Part shown: positions 33,720 through 43,049 of the stretch, piece by piece
How positions within the stretch are numbered: the first letter of the stretch is position 1
Layout: every line of letters begins with the position of its first letter
Source: Thiorhodococcus drewsii AZ1
Lineage (GTDB): Bacteria; Pseudomonadota; Gammaproteobacteria; Chromatiales; Chromatiaceae
Assembly (NCBI RefSeq): GCF_000224065.1
Contig: NZ_AFWT01000012.1
Location: forward strand, 1 to 64,000
Length of the DNA stretch: 64,000 bases
Reading direction: 5' to 3'
The notes under the pieces: generated by a model
Databases searched by the model: none
What the model was told of the DNA's origin: nothing
Seen by the model: only the letters and a program-made list of their open reading frames with translations
Made by a program: the position numbers and the translations under genes

Positions 33720-34760
33720 TCAGTCCTGTTCGGCGTACTGCTCTTTGATGGCAAGGATCTCGGGCATGACATCGAAGAAGCGTGCGACCAGCGCTGGATC
33801 GAAATGTCTTCCGGAGTCGCGCCCCAACTGATCGATCGACTCCTCGACCGACCAAGCCGCCTTGTAGGGACGCACGGAGGTCAGTGCATCGAAGACGTCG
33901 GCAATCGCGACGATGCGTCCTACGCGTGGAATGTCCTCTCCGGCCAGTCCGGCCGGATAGCCTGAGCCGTCCCATTTCTCATGATGGGTCAAGGCGACGA
34001 CACGCGCCATTTCGAGGAGCTCCGAGCCGCCAGAATCGCCGAGGATCTCTACACCCATCCGGCAGTGACGACGCATGATCACCCACTCCTCGGCGGTCAG
34101 TTTGCCCCGCTTCTGCAGGATACTGTCCGGGATGCCGATCTTGCCGATATCGTGCATGGGGGCGGCGTTCAGCAGCAGGTCGGACTGTCTCTCACCCATA
34201 CCAATGGCGGCGCCCAGGATGTACGAATAGTGGCTCATGCGGACTACGTGCAGCCCGGTCTCGTTGTCCTTGTACTCTGCGGCCCGCCCAAGCTGGCGAA
34301 TGATGCGCAGACGCGTCTCGTGAAGTTGAGCGGTGCGCTCTCTTACCCGTTGTTCGAGGACCCGGTTCTGATCGTACAGCGCGAGCTGTGCGCGCACACG
34401 CGCAAGGACGATGGGGGGACTGATCGGCTTGCTGATGTAGTCGACCGCACCGAGATCGAACCCATGGATCTCGTCATCGGATCCGATTCGGGCGGTGACG
34501 AAGATGACTGGAATATGCCGCGTGGTGAAGTCATCCTTGAGCAGACGACAGACCTCGTAGCCATCCATCCCAGGCATCGTGATGTCGAGCAGGATGAGAT
34601 CGGGCGGCCTGCCCGATCGTGCGATCTCAAGGGCCTTCTCTCCCCGTGTTGCCGCCTTCACGACGTAACCGCCCTTCAGGATGTTGACGAGTAGGTCGAT
34701 GTTCGCCGGCTCGTCATCAACCACGAGAACCGTCTGGCCCCGCGAAGTGTCCAAGATCAT
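33720..34760 (-). CDS. Response regulator with HD-GYP c-di-GMP phosphodiesterase domain
   Basis: A 346-residue cytoplasmic protein. The N-terminal receiver has DD at 15-16, phosphoacceptor D59 (LLDITMP) and K111. A helical linker follows (about 125-155), then an HD-GYP domain with H203-D204 (MHDIGKIG), HH at 259-260 and GSGYP at 265-269. It should hydrolyse c-di-GMP to pGpG/GMP when phosphorylated. Position tail-to-tail with the hybrid kinase suggests they form a pathway. Start at 34760 is chosen because it sits just ahead of the receiver domain and has a G-rich site upstream; the frame is open to 35009. Confidence 0.93.
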   Translation of the reverse strand: MILDTSRGQTVLVVDDEPANIDLLVNILKGGYVVKAATRGEKALEIARSGRPPDLILLDITMPGMDGYEVCRLLKDDFTTRHIPVIFVTARIGSDDEIHGFDLGAVDYISKPISPPIVLARVRAQLALYDQNRVLEQRVRERTAQLHETRLRIIRQLGRAAEYKDNETGLHVVRMSHYSYILGAAIGMGERQSDLLLNAAPMHDIGKIGIPDSILQKRGKLTAEEWVIMRRHCRMGVEILGDSGGSELLEMARVVALTHHEKWDGSGYPAGLAGEDIPRVGRIVAIADVFDALTSVRPYKAAWSVEESIDQLGRDSGRHFDPALVARFFDVMPEILAIKEQYAEQD

Positions 34761-35246
34761 CGCCCCCCAGCACTGAGGAATCTCAAAAGATTCAGACCGC
34801 ACGCCGCGAATCCGCAGACAGCGCATGATGTGAATTGCAGCCGATTCTTCGACTCGCCGGCGCGCGCCAAACGCATCGGACACAGGACCCGGTAAACGGC
34901 GTCCGATATCGGCGTGTCGATTATCAGGGACCACGGACCTCCAGGCACCTCCATGCCCACCCCATAAAACGCTCGCCAACCTAATGTTATGCCATAACCG
35001 GCATTCCATACCGATCCCAACGGGCGATCGCTGTCGGCTGAAGACCGCGTAACGAGCGGACGGTCATTCCCAAGATGGGCCATCGTCTCGAAATCTCCAG
35101 TGCGCTACAGACAGTTCGAGACCGTCGGCTCGCCGAGGGTCGCCTCCCCCTCCCTTGGCCGATCTGAACCGAGCCCTCACCACCCTGCCCCGAAGATCGC
35201 ACGTTCGGACCGGCCACAGACGACGTCCGGGTCCGCTCCATGCTGC

Positions 35247-35263
35247 GGACGCGAACGTCCGAT
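35247..35263. promoter_or_regulatory. Candidate activator (AcxR) binding site upstream of acxA
   Basis: A dyad GGACG-CGAA-CGTCC overlaps the word GAACGTCCGAT (35253-35263). The same 11 bases occur at 42961-42971 in front of the acetoacetyl-CoA synthetase gene. A partial inverse copy ACGTTCGGAC sits at 35201. The dyad lies about 100 bp upstream of a sigma-54-like promoter, a normal enhancer distance. Confidence 0.45.
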
Positions 35264-35348
35264 CGCCGGACGCCCGCACCCTCGATCGGCCAGCCACGAA
35301 AGACTAAAAGCAATTATTTTTCAGCGTGTTGGACAGAAAAAGCACGTC

Positions 35349-35364
35349 TGGCATGGCGTTTGTT
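35349..35364 (+). promoter_or_regulatory. Possible sigma-54 promoter of acxABC
   Basis: TGGCATGGCGTTTGTT matches the -24 element fully (TGGCA) and the -12 element partly (TTGT for TTGC), with correct spacing, about 90 nt before the acxA start. The presence of a sigma-54 activator gene downstream of acxC supports it. Confidence 0.45.
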
Positions 35365-35453
35365 AAAGAACGACATGCACGGCGCCACGCGCAGCCTGCA
35401 TACAGCGGACGCCCAGAACAGTCCGCAACGACAACATTCGAGGAGGAACCAGA

Positions 35454-37601
35454 GTGCAAGCACCCAACCATAGAGTCGAGGTGATGGGCATCGATGCCGG
35501 GGGCACGATGACCGACACCTTCTTCGTACGCGGCGACGGACGCTTCGTCGTCGGCAAGGCGCAAAGCAATCCGGGAGACGAGTCCTTCGCAATCCTGGAA
35601 TCGTCCCAAGACGCGCTCGCACACTGGGACCGGGATGTCGATGCGGTCTACCCGGAGCTGGTGACCTGCGTCTATTCCGGTACGGCGATGCTGAACCGGG
35701 TGGTTCAGCGCAAGGGGCTCGAGGTCGGCCTGATCGTCAATCGCGGATTCGAGCAGGTCCACTCGATGGGACGGGCGATCCAGAGCTATCTCGGCTACGC
35801 GCTGGAAGACCGCATCCATCTCAACACCCACCGCTATGACGAGCCGCTGGTGCCGCTGTCGCGGACGCGCGGGGTGACGGAGCGCACCGACGTTCAAGGC
35901 GAGATCGTCATCCCCTTACGCGAGGACGAGGTCCGCCAGGCGACCCGCGAGCTGGTGGAGGCCGGCGCCAAGGCCATCGCCATCTGTTTCCTGCAATCCC
36001 ACAAGAACGAGGCGAGCGAGCTGCGTGCCCGCGACCTGTGCCGCGAGGAGCTGGCGCGCCTGGGAGCGGACATCCCGGTGTTCGCCTCGGTGGACTACTA
36101 TCCGCAGCGCAAGGAGAGCCACCGGATGAACACCACCATCTTGGAGGCCTATGCCGCCGAGCCTTCGCGCCAGACGCTGAAGAAGGTCAGCGAGCGCTTC
36201 CACAAGCACGGCGCCAAGTTCGATCTGCGGGTGATGGCGACGCACGGCGGCACCATCAGCTGGAAGGCGAAGGAGCTGGCGCGCACCATCGTGTCTGGCC
36301 CCATTGGCGGCGTCATCGGTTCCAAGCTGCTGGGCGAGGCCCTCGGTTACGAGAACATCGCCTGCTCCGACATCGGCGGCACCTCGTTCGACATGGCGCT
36401 CATCACCAAGGGCAATTTCGCCATCGCCTCCGATCCGGACATGGCCCGGCTGGTGCTCTCGCTGCCCTTGGTGGCCATGGACTCGGTCGGCGCGGGCGCC
36501 GGCAGCTTCGTACGCCTGGACCCCTACAGCGGCGCCATCAAGCTCGGTCCGGACAGTGCCGGCTATCGTGTCGGCACCTGCTGGCCCGACAGCAGGCTCG
36601 ACACCGTCTCGGTCACCGACTGCCACGTGGTGCTGGGCTACCTGAACCCGGAGAACTTCCTTGGCGGCGCCATCCAGCTCGACGTCCAGCGCGCACGCGA
36701 CCACATCCAGGCACAGATCGCCGGTCCGCTGGGCCTCTCGGTGGAGGACGCGGCGGCCGGGGTCATCGAGCTGCTCGACCTGCAACTGCGCGAGTATCTG
36801 CGCGCCAATATCAGCGCCAAGGGCTACAGCGCGACCGACTTCGTCTGTTTTTCCTACGGCGGGGCGGGACCGGTGCATACCTACGGCTACACCGAGGGCG
36901 TCGGCTTCAAGGACGTCATCGTGCCCGCCTGGGCGGCGGGCTTCTCGGCCTTCGGCTGCGCCTGTGCCGATTTCGAGTACCGCTACGACAAGAGCGTGGA
37001 CGTCGCCCTACCGCAGTTCGCGGACGATGCGGGCAAGGTCGCCGCCTGCACAACGCTTCAAACCGCCTGGAGCGAATTGGCCCAAAAGGTCGTCGAGGAA
37101 TTCGTCATCAACGGCTTCAAGCCCGAGGACGTCATCCTGCGTCCCGGTTACCGCATGCAGTACATGGGGCAGCTCAACGACCTGGAGATCGACTCGCCGG
37201 TCGGCAACGCGGGCACGGCCGACGACTGGGACCGCATCGTCGGCGCCTTCGAGGACACCTATGCCCGCGTCTACGCCAGTTCGGCACGCTCGCCGGAGCT
37301 GGGCTTCAGCATCACCGGGGCCATGATGCGCGGTCTGGTCACGACCCCGAAGCCGTCGCTGCCGGAGGATGAGGAGGTCGGCCCTATCCCGCCCGCAGCC
37401 GCCCGTATCGGCTCCCGTCCCTTCTACCGCCACAAGCAATGGATCGACGCGACTGTCTGGAAGATGGAGTCGCTCCAGCCGGGCAACCGCGTGCGCGGTC
37501 CCGCGATCATCGAATCGGACGCCACGACCTTCGTCGTGCCGGACGGCTTCGAGACGGCGATCGACAAGCACCGGCTGTTCCACCTGCGCGAAGTGAAATG
37601 A
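35454..37601 (+). CDS. acxA: Acetone carboxylase beta subunit (hydantoinase A-type)
   Basis: A 715-residue protein (about 78 kDa), the size of the AcxA/beta subunit. It is a hydantoinase-A/oxoprolinase-fold ATPase: phosphate-binding-type GIDAGGTMTDTFF at the N terminus, GGTISWKAKELARTIVSGPIGG near 265-285 and DIGGTSFDMALI near 308. With AcxB and AcxC it carboxylates acetone to acetoacetate using ATP. The start is a GTG at 35454 with AGGAGGA 7 nt upstream. It is followed by acxB after 11 bp, itself with a good ribosome site. The gene is intact. Confidence 0.93.
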   Translation: MQAPNHRVEVMGIDAGGTMTDTFFVRGDGRFVVGKAQSNPGDESFAILESSQDALAHWDRDVDAVYPELVTCVYSGTAMLNRVVQRKGLEVGLIVNRGFEQVHSMGRAIQSYLGYALEDRIHLNTHRYDEPLVPLSRTRGVTERTDVQGEIVIPLREDEVRQATRELVEAGAKAIAICFLQSHKNEASELRARDLCREELARLGADIPVFASVDYYPQRKESHRMNTTILEAYAAEPSRQTLKKVSERFHKHGAKFDLRVMATHGGTISWKAKELARTIVSGPIGGVIGSKLLGEALGYENIACSDIGGTSFDMALITKGNFAIASDPDMARLVLSLPLVAMDSVGAGAGSFVRLDPYSGAIKLGPDSAGYRVGTCWPDSRLDTVSVTDCHVVLGYLNPENFLGGAIQLDVQRARDHIQAQIAGPLGLSVEDAAAGVIELLDLQLREYLRANISAKGYSATDFVCFSYGGAGPVHTYGYTEGVGFKDVIVPAWAAGFSAFGCACADFEYRYDKSVDVALPQFADDAGKVAACTTLQTAWSELAQKVVEEFVINGFKPEDVILRPGYRMQYMGQLNDLEIDSPVGNAGTADDWDRIVGAFEDTYARVYASSARSPELGFSITGAMMRGLVTTPKPSLPEDEEVGPIPPAAARIGSRPFYRHKQWIDATVWKMESLQPGNRVRGPAIIESDATTFVVPDGFETAIDKHRLFHLREVK

Positions 37602-37612
37602 GGAGATCCGTC

Positions 37613-39937
37613 ATGAATCAACCAGCCAAGATCGCACTCGACAACCCGGGGCTGCTCGGCAACCGACAGACGCTCAAGCAATTCCGCGATGAGGTCCTCG
37701 CACGCACCAAGGCGAATGGCCATTACAACGGTCTGGAGCACCTGGAGCTGCGCGAGGCCGACCCGATCCGCTACGAGAAGATCTTCTCCAAACTGCGCGG
37801 CGGTCTGGTCCATGCCCGCGAGACCGCGAAGAAGATCGCGGCCAGTCCGATCGTGGAGCAGGAGGGCGAGCTCTGCTTCACCCTCTACAACGCCGCAGGA
37901 GACTGCGTGCTGACCTCCACCGGCATCATCATCCACGTCGGCACCATGGGCGCGGCGATCAAGTACATGATCGAGAACGACTGGGAGACCAATCCCGGCA
38001 TCGAGCCCGGTGACATGTTCACCAACAACGACTGTTCGATCGGCAACGTCCATCCCTGCGACATCATGACCATCGTGCCCATCTTCTCCGGCGACACGCT
38101 GGTCGGCTGGGTCGGCGGCGTCACCCATGTCATCGACACCGGCGCGGTCACGCCGGGCTCCATGTCGACCGGCCAGGTGCAGCGCTTCGGCGACGGCTAC
38201 CAGGTGACCTGCCGCAAGACCGGGGTCAAGGATCGCCTGCTGAAGGATTGGGTGCACGAGTCGCAGCGCTCGGTGCGCACGCCCAAGTACTGGATCCTCG
38301 ACGAGCGCACCCGCATCGCCGGCTGTCACATGATCCGCGACCTGGTCGAGGAGGTGATCGCCGAGGAGGGAGCCGAGGCCTACGAACAATTCGCCTTCGA
38401 GGTGATCGAGGAAGGGCGTCGCGGACTCCAGACCCGGCTCAAGGCGATGACCCTGCCGGGTAAATACCGCAAGGTCGCCTTCGTCGACGTGCCCTACAAC
38501 CACCCGGACGTGCAGACCCCCTCGGCCTTCGCCAAGCTCGATACCATCATGCACTCGCCGGTCGAGATGGAGATCCGTGGCGACGGTTCCTGGCGACTGG
38601 ATTTCGAGGGCGCGAGCCGCTGGGGCTGGCATAGCTACAACGCCAACCAGGTCGCCTTCACCAGCGGCATCTGGGTGATGATGACCCAGACGCTGATCCC
38701 AACCCAACGCATCAATGACGGCGCCTACTACGGCACCGAGTTCCGACTGCCCAAGGGCACCTGGATGAACCCGGACGACCGCCGCACCGGGCATGCCTAT
38801 GCCTGGCACTTCCTGGTCTCGGGCTGGAGCGCCATGTGGCGCGGGCTGTCGCAGGCCTATTTCGCGCGCGGCTATCTGGAGGAGGTCAACGCCGGAAACG
38901 CCAACACCTCGAACTGGCTGCAGGGCGGCGGCATCAACCAGGACGGCGAGATCCACGCGGTCAACAGCTTCGAGGCCAGCTCCTGCGGAACGGGCGCCAG
39001 CGCCATCAAGGACGGACTGAACCATGCCGCCGCCATCTGGAACCCGGAGGGCGATATGGGGGACATCGAGATCTGGGAGATGGCCGAGCCGCTCCTCTAT
39101 CTCGGGCGCAACGTCAAGTGCAATTCCGGCGGCTACGGCAAGTACAGCGGCGGCTGCGGCTTCGAGACCCTGCGCATGGTCTGGAAGGCGCAGGACTGGA
39201 CCATGTTCTTCATGGGCAACGGCTTCATGAACTCGGACTGGGGGTTGATGGGCGGCTACCCGTCGGCAACTGGCTACCGCTTCGAGGCACACGACACGGG
39301 TCTGAAAGAGCGCATCGCGCTCGGCGACTCCCTTCCCCTCGGCGCCGACATCAACCCGGACCGGCCGGACTACGAGCACCACATCGACGCCAACGCGAGG
39401 ATCAAGCGCGACCAGCAGTGCATGACCACCGAGGACTGTTACGCCAACTACGACCTCTATCTGAACTATCTGCGCGGCGGTCCGGGCTTCGGCGACCCGC
39501 TCGACCGCGACCCGGAGGCGATCGCCCAGGATCTCAACCTCGAAAACCTGCTGCCGGAGTATGCCCGCAAGGTCTATGGCGCGGTGATCGCCCAGGACGC
39601 GAGCGGAATCTGGAGCGTCGACGCGGCCCAAACCGAGCAGCGGCGCGCAGAGATACGTCAGGAGCGGCTGGCGCGCTCGATGCCGACCCGCGACTGGATG
39701 AAGGAGGAGCGCGAGCGGATCCTCACCAAGCATGCGTCGCTCCAGGTGCGGCACATGTATGCGACCAGCTTTGGGCTATCCCAAAAATTCCTCGACAGCT
39801 TCAAGCAGTTCTGGAGCCTGCCGGACGACTGGACCCTGAACGAGGACGAACTCGGCGTCCCCTCCTACGGATCCACCTACCGCATGGATCTGTCCCTGCT
39901 GCCCGACGTGAAGACCGTCACGCTCGTGGACGAATAA
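37613..39937 (+). CDS. acxB: Acetone carboxylase alpha subunit (hydantoinase B-type)
   Basis: A 774-residue protein (about 85 kDa) of the hydantoinase B/oxoprolinase family. Family stretches include MFTNNDCSIGNVHPCDIM (about 135-152), GWVGGVTHVIDTG and NTSNWLQGGGINQDGE (about 436-451). In known acetone carboxylases this subunit carries the metal (Mn) site and the acetone-activating chemistry. The ATG at 37613 has AGGAGA upstream and lies just after the acxA stop; longer frames upstream are not family-like. Cytoplasmic, part of an (alpha-beta-gamma)2 complex. Confidence 0.93.
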   Translation: MNQPAKIALDNPGLLGNRQTLKQFRDEVLARTKANGHYNGLEHLELREADPIRYEKIFSKLRGGLVHARETAKKIAASPIVEQEGELCFTLYNAAGDCVLTSTGIIIHVGTMGAAIKYMIENDWETNPGIEPGDMFTNNDCSIGNVHPCDIMTIVPIFSGDTLVGWVGGVTHVIDTGAVTPGSMSTGQVQRFGDGYQVTCRKTGVKDRLLKDWVHESQRSVRTPKYWILDERTRIAGCHMIRDLVEEVIAEEGAEAYEQFAFEVIEEGRRGLQTRLKAMTLPGKYRKVAFVDVPYNHPDVQTPSAFAKLDTIMHSPVEMEIRGDGSWRLDFEGASRWGWHSYNANQVAFTSGIWVMMTQTLIPTQRINDGAYYGTEFRLPKGTWMNPDDRRTGHAYAWHFLVSGWSAMWRGLSQAYFARGYLEEVNAGNANTSNWLQGGGINQDGEIHAVNSFEASSCGTGASAIKDGLNHAAAIWNPEGDMGDIEIWEMAEPLLYLGRNVKCNSGGYGKYSGGCGFETLRMVWKAQDWTMFFMGNGFMNSDWGLMGGYPSATGYRFEAHDTGLKERIALGDSLPLGADINPDRPDYEHHIDANARIKRDQQCMTTEDCYANYDLYLNYLRGGPGFGDPLDRDPEAIAQDLNLENLLPEYARKVYGAVIAQDASGIWSVDAAQTEQRRAEIRQERLARSMPTRDWMKEERERILTKHASLQVRHMYATSFGLSQKFLDSFKQFWSLPDDWTLNEDELGVPSYGSTYRMDLSLLPDVKTVTLVDE

Positions 39938-39980
39938 CCGGTTCGCCAACCGTCTCTCAACCCGATTCAGGAGCCATCCG

Positions 39981-40487
39981 ATGTCTACCTATACCAAAGA
40001 GCAGGTCAAACATCTGGTCGAGGGCCAACTCGACTGGGACACCACCATGCGCATGCTGTCGATGCCGAAGGATCAGGAGCGCTTCACCCAATATCTCGAG
40101 GTGCTGCAGTCCAAGGTGGACTGGCCTGACCGCATCATCCTGCCGCTCGGTCCGCACCTCTATATCGTGCAGTCCGCCGAGAACCAGCGCTGGATCATCC
40201 AGTGCGGGTGCGGACATGCGTTCTGCGATCACACCGAGAACTGGAAGCTGCACGCCAACATCTATGTGCGGGACACGGAGGAGGCGATGGCGGAGGTCTA
40301 TCCCAACCTCATGGCGCCCGACACCCAATGGCAGGTCTACCGCGAATACTACTGCCCCAACTGCGGCGTCATGCACGACGTCGAGGCCCCCACCCCCTGG
40401 TATCCGGTCATCCACGACTTCGAGCCGGACATCGAGACCTTCTACGAGCAGTGGCTAGGTCTGCCCGTGCCGGCCAAGGCCGCCTGA
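39981..40487 (+). CDS. acxC: Acetone carboxylase gamma subunit
   Basis: A 168-residue protein (about 20 kDa), the expected size of AcxC. It has a Cys/His-rich middle (CGCGHAFCDH, about 74-83) and a CPNCG pair (about 119-123) able to bind zinc. This small subunit completes the acetone carboxylase complex. It is the last gene of the operon, 43 bp after acxB, and is followed by two strong inverted repeats before the convergent regulator gene. Confidence 0.93.
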   Translation: MSTYTKEQVKHLVEGQLDWDTTMRMLSMPKDQERFTQYLEVLQSKVDWPDRIILPLGPHLYIVQSAENQRWIIQCGCGHAFCDHTENWKLHANIYVRDTEEAMAEVYPNLMAPDTQWQVYREYYCPNCGVMHDVEAPTPWYPVIHDFEPDIETFYEQWLGLPVPAKAA

Positions 40488-40504
40488 CGGCCTGATGCGA
40501 GTCT

Positions 40505-40527
40505 GGGCCGCCCGCCGCTGGCGGCCC
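40505..40527 (+). terminator. GC-rich hairpin after acxC
   Basis: GGGCCGCC / GGCGGCCC, a perfect 8-bp stem with a 7-nt loop, 18 nt after the acxC stop. There is no T-run; it may stabilise the mRNA end or assist the next hairpin. Confidence 0.5.
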
Positions 40528-40559
40528 AGCCATGGCCCTTGCATGTCTCGATCCAGACC

Positions 40560-40590
40560 AATCCGAAAGGGGCGCAAAGCCCCTCGGATT
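40560..40590. terminator. Bidirectional hairpin between acxC and acxR
   Basis: AATCCGA-(AA)-GGGGC, loop GCAAA, GCCCC-TCGGATT. This strong stem with a two-base bulge sits between convergent genes, 7 bp from the end of the regulator. A/T-rich outer ends are compatible with termination in either direction. Confidence 0.65.
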
Positions 40591-40596
40591 GCCCCA

Positions 40597-42615
40597 TCAA
40601 ACCCGACCGGCGCGAAGGTCGTCCAGATGGCCAGACAACCCGAAACGCTTGAGCTTGAGGTAGACCGTGCTCTTGGCGATGCCCAACTCCCTGGCGACCG
40701 CCGCCATGTTTCCGCCACAACCGCGAATGGTCCGCAGGATGACATCGCGCTCGACACTCTCCAGACCCATGAGTGCGGGACCGCTGTCCTGGCCGCCCGA
40801 TGCGTCCACCCGGACCTCGTCCAGGATCTCGGGCGGCAGGTCGCGCTCGGTCAGGATCAGGTCCTGGGACATGAGGAGCATGCCCTCCATGACATTGCGA
40901 AATTCGCGGATGTTACCGGGCCAGGCATACTGCTCGAGCGCGGCGAGGACGGCGGGCGAGAGGGTACGCGGCTCCAGGCCGTGCTCGTGCGCCAGGAGTG
41001 CCAGATAGTGCTCGGCCAGGAGCGCGACGTCCTCGATCCGCTCGCGCAGCGGCGGAATTTGGATGCTGGTGACGGCGATCCGGTAGAAGAGGTCCATCCG
41101 GAAGCGACCGGCCGGGATCTCGCTGCGCAGGTCGCGGTTGGTCGCTGCGATGAGCCTGAAATTGATCGTGCGCGGCTTGTTCTCTCCGAGCCGGTAGACC
41201 TCCCCCTCCTCCAGTACGCGCAGGAAATGCGGTTGGAGATCGATCGGCATCTCCCCGATCTCGTCCAGGAAGAGCGTCCCGCCGTCCGCCGCCTCGATCT
41301 TGCCGATCATGCCACCACGGCGCGCACCGGTGAAGGCGCCCTCGGCGTAGCCGAACAGCTCGCTTGCGAGCAGGTCGCGCGTGAGCCCGCCGCAGTTCAG
41401 CGCAACGAAGGGGCTGTCCTTGGCGGCGCTGGAGGCATGGATGCAGCGGGCGAAGACCTCCTTGCCGACACCGGTCTCGCCGAGCAGCAGGACCGACACG
41501 CGCGAACGGGCCAGTTGACGGGCTCGGTTCAGGGACTGAATGAGCGCTGGAGATTGGCCGATCACGCCTCCGAAGGGTCCGCTGACCGGTTCCTGAACGG
41601 GTTTGTTCAAACCCTCAGGTCGCCTGGAACCCGAACTCCGCACACGCGGCGCTGGAATCGAGAGCACGGCGCCGATCCGTTCGCCGTCCAGCACCACCGG
41701 CTCCAACCACTCGGGGCGCAGCCAGTCCGGCAGGGTTTCCGGAACCACCTGGCGCTTCGTCCAGCGCAGCCTCAGATGCCCCAATCCGTCACCAATCACG
41801 CCGGCATCCGATGCTCCGAGAACCGCCAGCGCCAGCGCCGCCCGCTCGTTGGCCTTGATCGCCCGACCGTGCCGGTCGAAGACGATCACGCCGTCCGATC
41901 CCGCGCTCGAGAGCCGATCGACGCAGTGTTCGAGCAGCCGATATCGGGCACCGAGCTCGATCCTGGCAAGCCGGTTCTCGATGCGTCCGGCCGTCGTCAC
42001 CACCAGCGCAAGGCTATGGCGGCTGTAGGACGGCCCCAGTCCGGAGACGTCGACCACGCCCAGGATGTCGCCGTCGTAGGGGTTGCGGATGACGGTGGCC
42101 GAGCAGGTCCAGCGCTTGATACCGGAGCAGTAGTGCTCGGCGGAATGGATCTGCACCGGCTGGCCGACCTCCAGCGCGGTGCCGATGGCATTGGTTCCGC
42201 AGGCCAGTTCGCTCCAGTCGGCACCGGACATGAGCTGGATGTCCTCCGCAGCGGAGCGCGTGATGTTATCGCCCTCCGTCGAGAGGATGACCCCGCTGGG
42301 ATCGGTCAGGACCATGAAGGTCCCGGTCTCGGACAAGAGTTCGCGCGCGGAGGCCATGACGGGCGCCCCGGCCTCCAGCAGCTCGCAATAGTCGTCGCGC
42401 AAGGCATCGAGCGAGCCCGCGCCGAGCGGCGGGGCCGCCGTTCGCCGACTCGGATCGACGCTCGCTGCTTGGCAGCGGTGCCAGGAGTCGTCGATCAACC
42501 GTCGCAGCGCGTCGGAATCGGCCTCCTCGCCGTTGAGGAACCGCTCCCAGAGATCCATCACACGATGATCGTTCTCCGGGATCGAAAAGATCTCGCCCAG
42601 TCTTGCGACAGGCAT
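40597..42615 (-). CDS. acxR: Sigma-54-dependent transcriptional activator, AcoR/AcxR type
   Basis: A 672-residue activator. The N-terminal GAF-like sensor region (about 60-310) includes CSGIKRWTCSATVIRNP as in AcoR. The AAA+ domain has Walker A GETGVGKE, the sigma-54 contact loop GAFTGA, Walker B GGTLFLDEIGEM and the arginine fingers near FRMDLFYR. A C-terminal Fis-type helix-turn-helix reads GNMAAVARELGIAKSTVYLKLKRFG. It should activate the acx operon and probably the divergent acetoacetyl-CoA synthetase gene in response to acetone or a related ketone/alcohol; the inducer is inferred. Start at 42615 follows GAGGAGAG. Confidence 0.88.
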   Translation of the reverse strand: MPVARLGEIFSIPENDHRVMDLWERFLNGEEADSDALRRLIDDSWHRCQAASVDPSRRTAAPPLGAGSLDALRDDYCELLEAGAPVMASARELLSETGTFMVLTDPSGVILSTEGDNITRSAAEDIQLMSGADWSELACGTNAIGTALEVGQPVQIHSAEHYCSGIKRWTCSATVIRNPYDGDILGVVDVSGLGPSYSRHSLALVVTTAGRIENRLARIELGARYRLLEHCVDRLSSAGSDGVIVFDRHGRAIKANERAALALAVLGASDAGVIGDGLGHLRLRWTKRQVVPETLPDWLRPEWLEPVVLDGERIGAVLSIPAPRVRSSGSRRPEGLNKPVQEPVSGPFGGVIGQSPALIQSLNRARQLARSRVSVLLLGETGVGKEVFARCIHASSAAKDSPFVALNCGGLTRDLLASELFGYAEGAFTGARRGGMIGKIEAADGGTLFLDEIGEMPIDLQPHFLRVLEEGEVYRLGENKPRTINFRLIAATNRDLRSEIPAGRFRMDLFYRIAVTSIQIPPLRERIEDVALLAEHYLALLAHEHGLEPRTLSPAVLAALEQYAWPGNIREFRNVMEGMLLMSQDLILTERDLPPEILDEVRVDASGGQDSGPALMGLESVERDVILRTIRGCGGNMAAVARELGIAKSTVYLKLKRFGLSGHLDDLRAGRV

Positions 42616-42930
42616 GGCCGCTCTCCTCTCTCGTGATGATCGACCGGCATGGCTCGCGAAGGGCGCGAGGTCGCCCATGAACCAAGAGCCGTCGAACGGC
42701 GCGACTGAATCGCCGCGTTTCTATTTATGTTTTCAGTGGCTTGACTCTTTTCCGTCACAGCGGTCTTGTCAAGCCGTATCGCGACTCGAACCGAACGGCG
42801 CGGATCGATCGCGAGCACATGCCAAGCAAGGCATGCGCCAGAAGCGATCCACGGGGCACTTCGCCCCTTGCCGGCACCGCGAACGACACCGAGCAGCGGC
42901 CGCGCCCCCAGACGACCGCATCGCTTGGCG

Positions 42931-42980
42931 CGTCCGAAAATCGGTCGACCGCGACAGTCTGAACGTCCGATTTTCGAACG
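42931..42980. promoter_or_regulatory. Inverted repeat / candidate activator site between acxR and acetoacetyl-CoA synthetase
   Basis: CGTCCGAAAATCGG (42931-42944) pairs with CCGATTTTCGAACG (42967-42980), 13 of 14 bases. The right arm overlaps GAACGTCCGAT (42961-42971), also present upstream of acxA. The remainder of the 42616-43049 divergent region shows no gene and no convincing -24/-12 element. Confidence 0.45.
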
Positions 42981-43049
42981 CCAGGGACGGGGTTGGCATC
43001 AGCCCCGATTCAGCCCCCACAGAGAAGAGCATCGACGGAGGATACCCGT

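Larger units (their letters stand above)
34761..35453. other. Intergenic leader of the acx operon, no gene seen
   Basis: About 690 bp between the HD-GYP regulator and acxA. The half nearest acxA holds inverted elements (ACGTTCG at 35201-35207; GGACG-CGAA-CGTCC at 35247-35260) and a -24/-12-like sequence at 35349. The half nearest the HD-GYP gene shows only open frames without coding character. Confidence 0.5.

Noticed and set aside
37424-39754. 776-codon minus-strand frame opposite acxB
   Set aside because: Shadow of acxB; the plus-strand product matches acetone carboxylase alpha along its whole length.
42860-42890. Possible sigma-54 promoter (GGCAC...TTGC) upstream of the acetoacetyl-CoA synthetase gene
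   Set aside because: The GG to GC spacing is 13 rather than 10 bases, so it does not fit a -24/-12 element.
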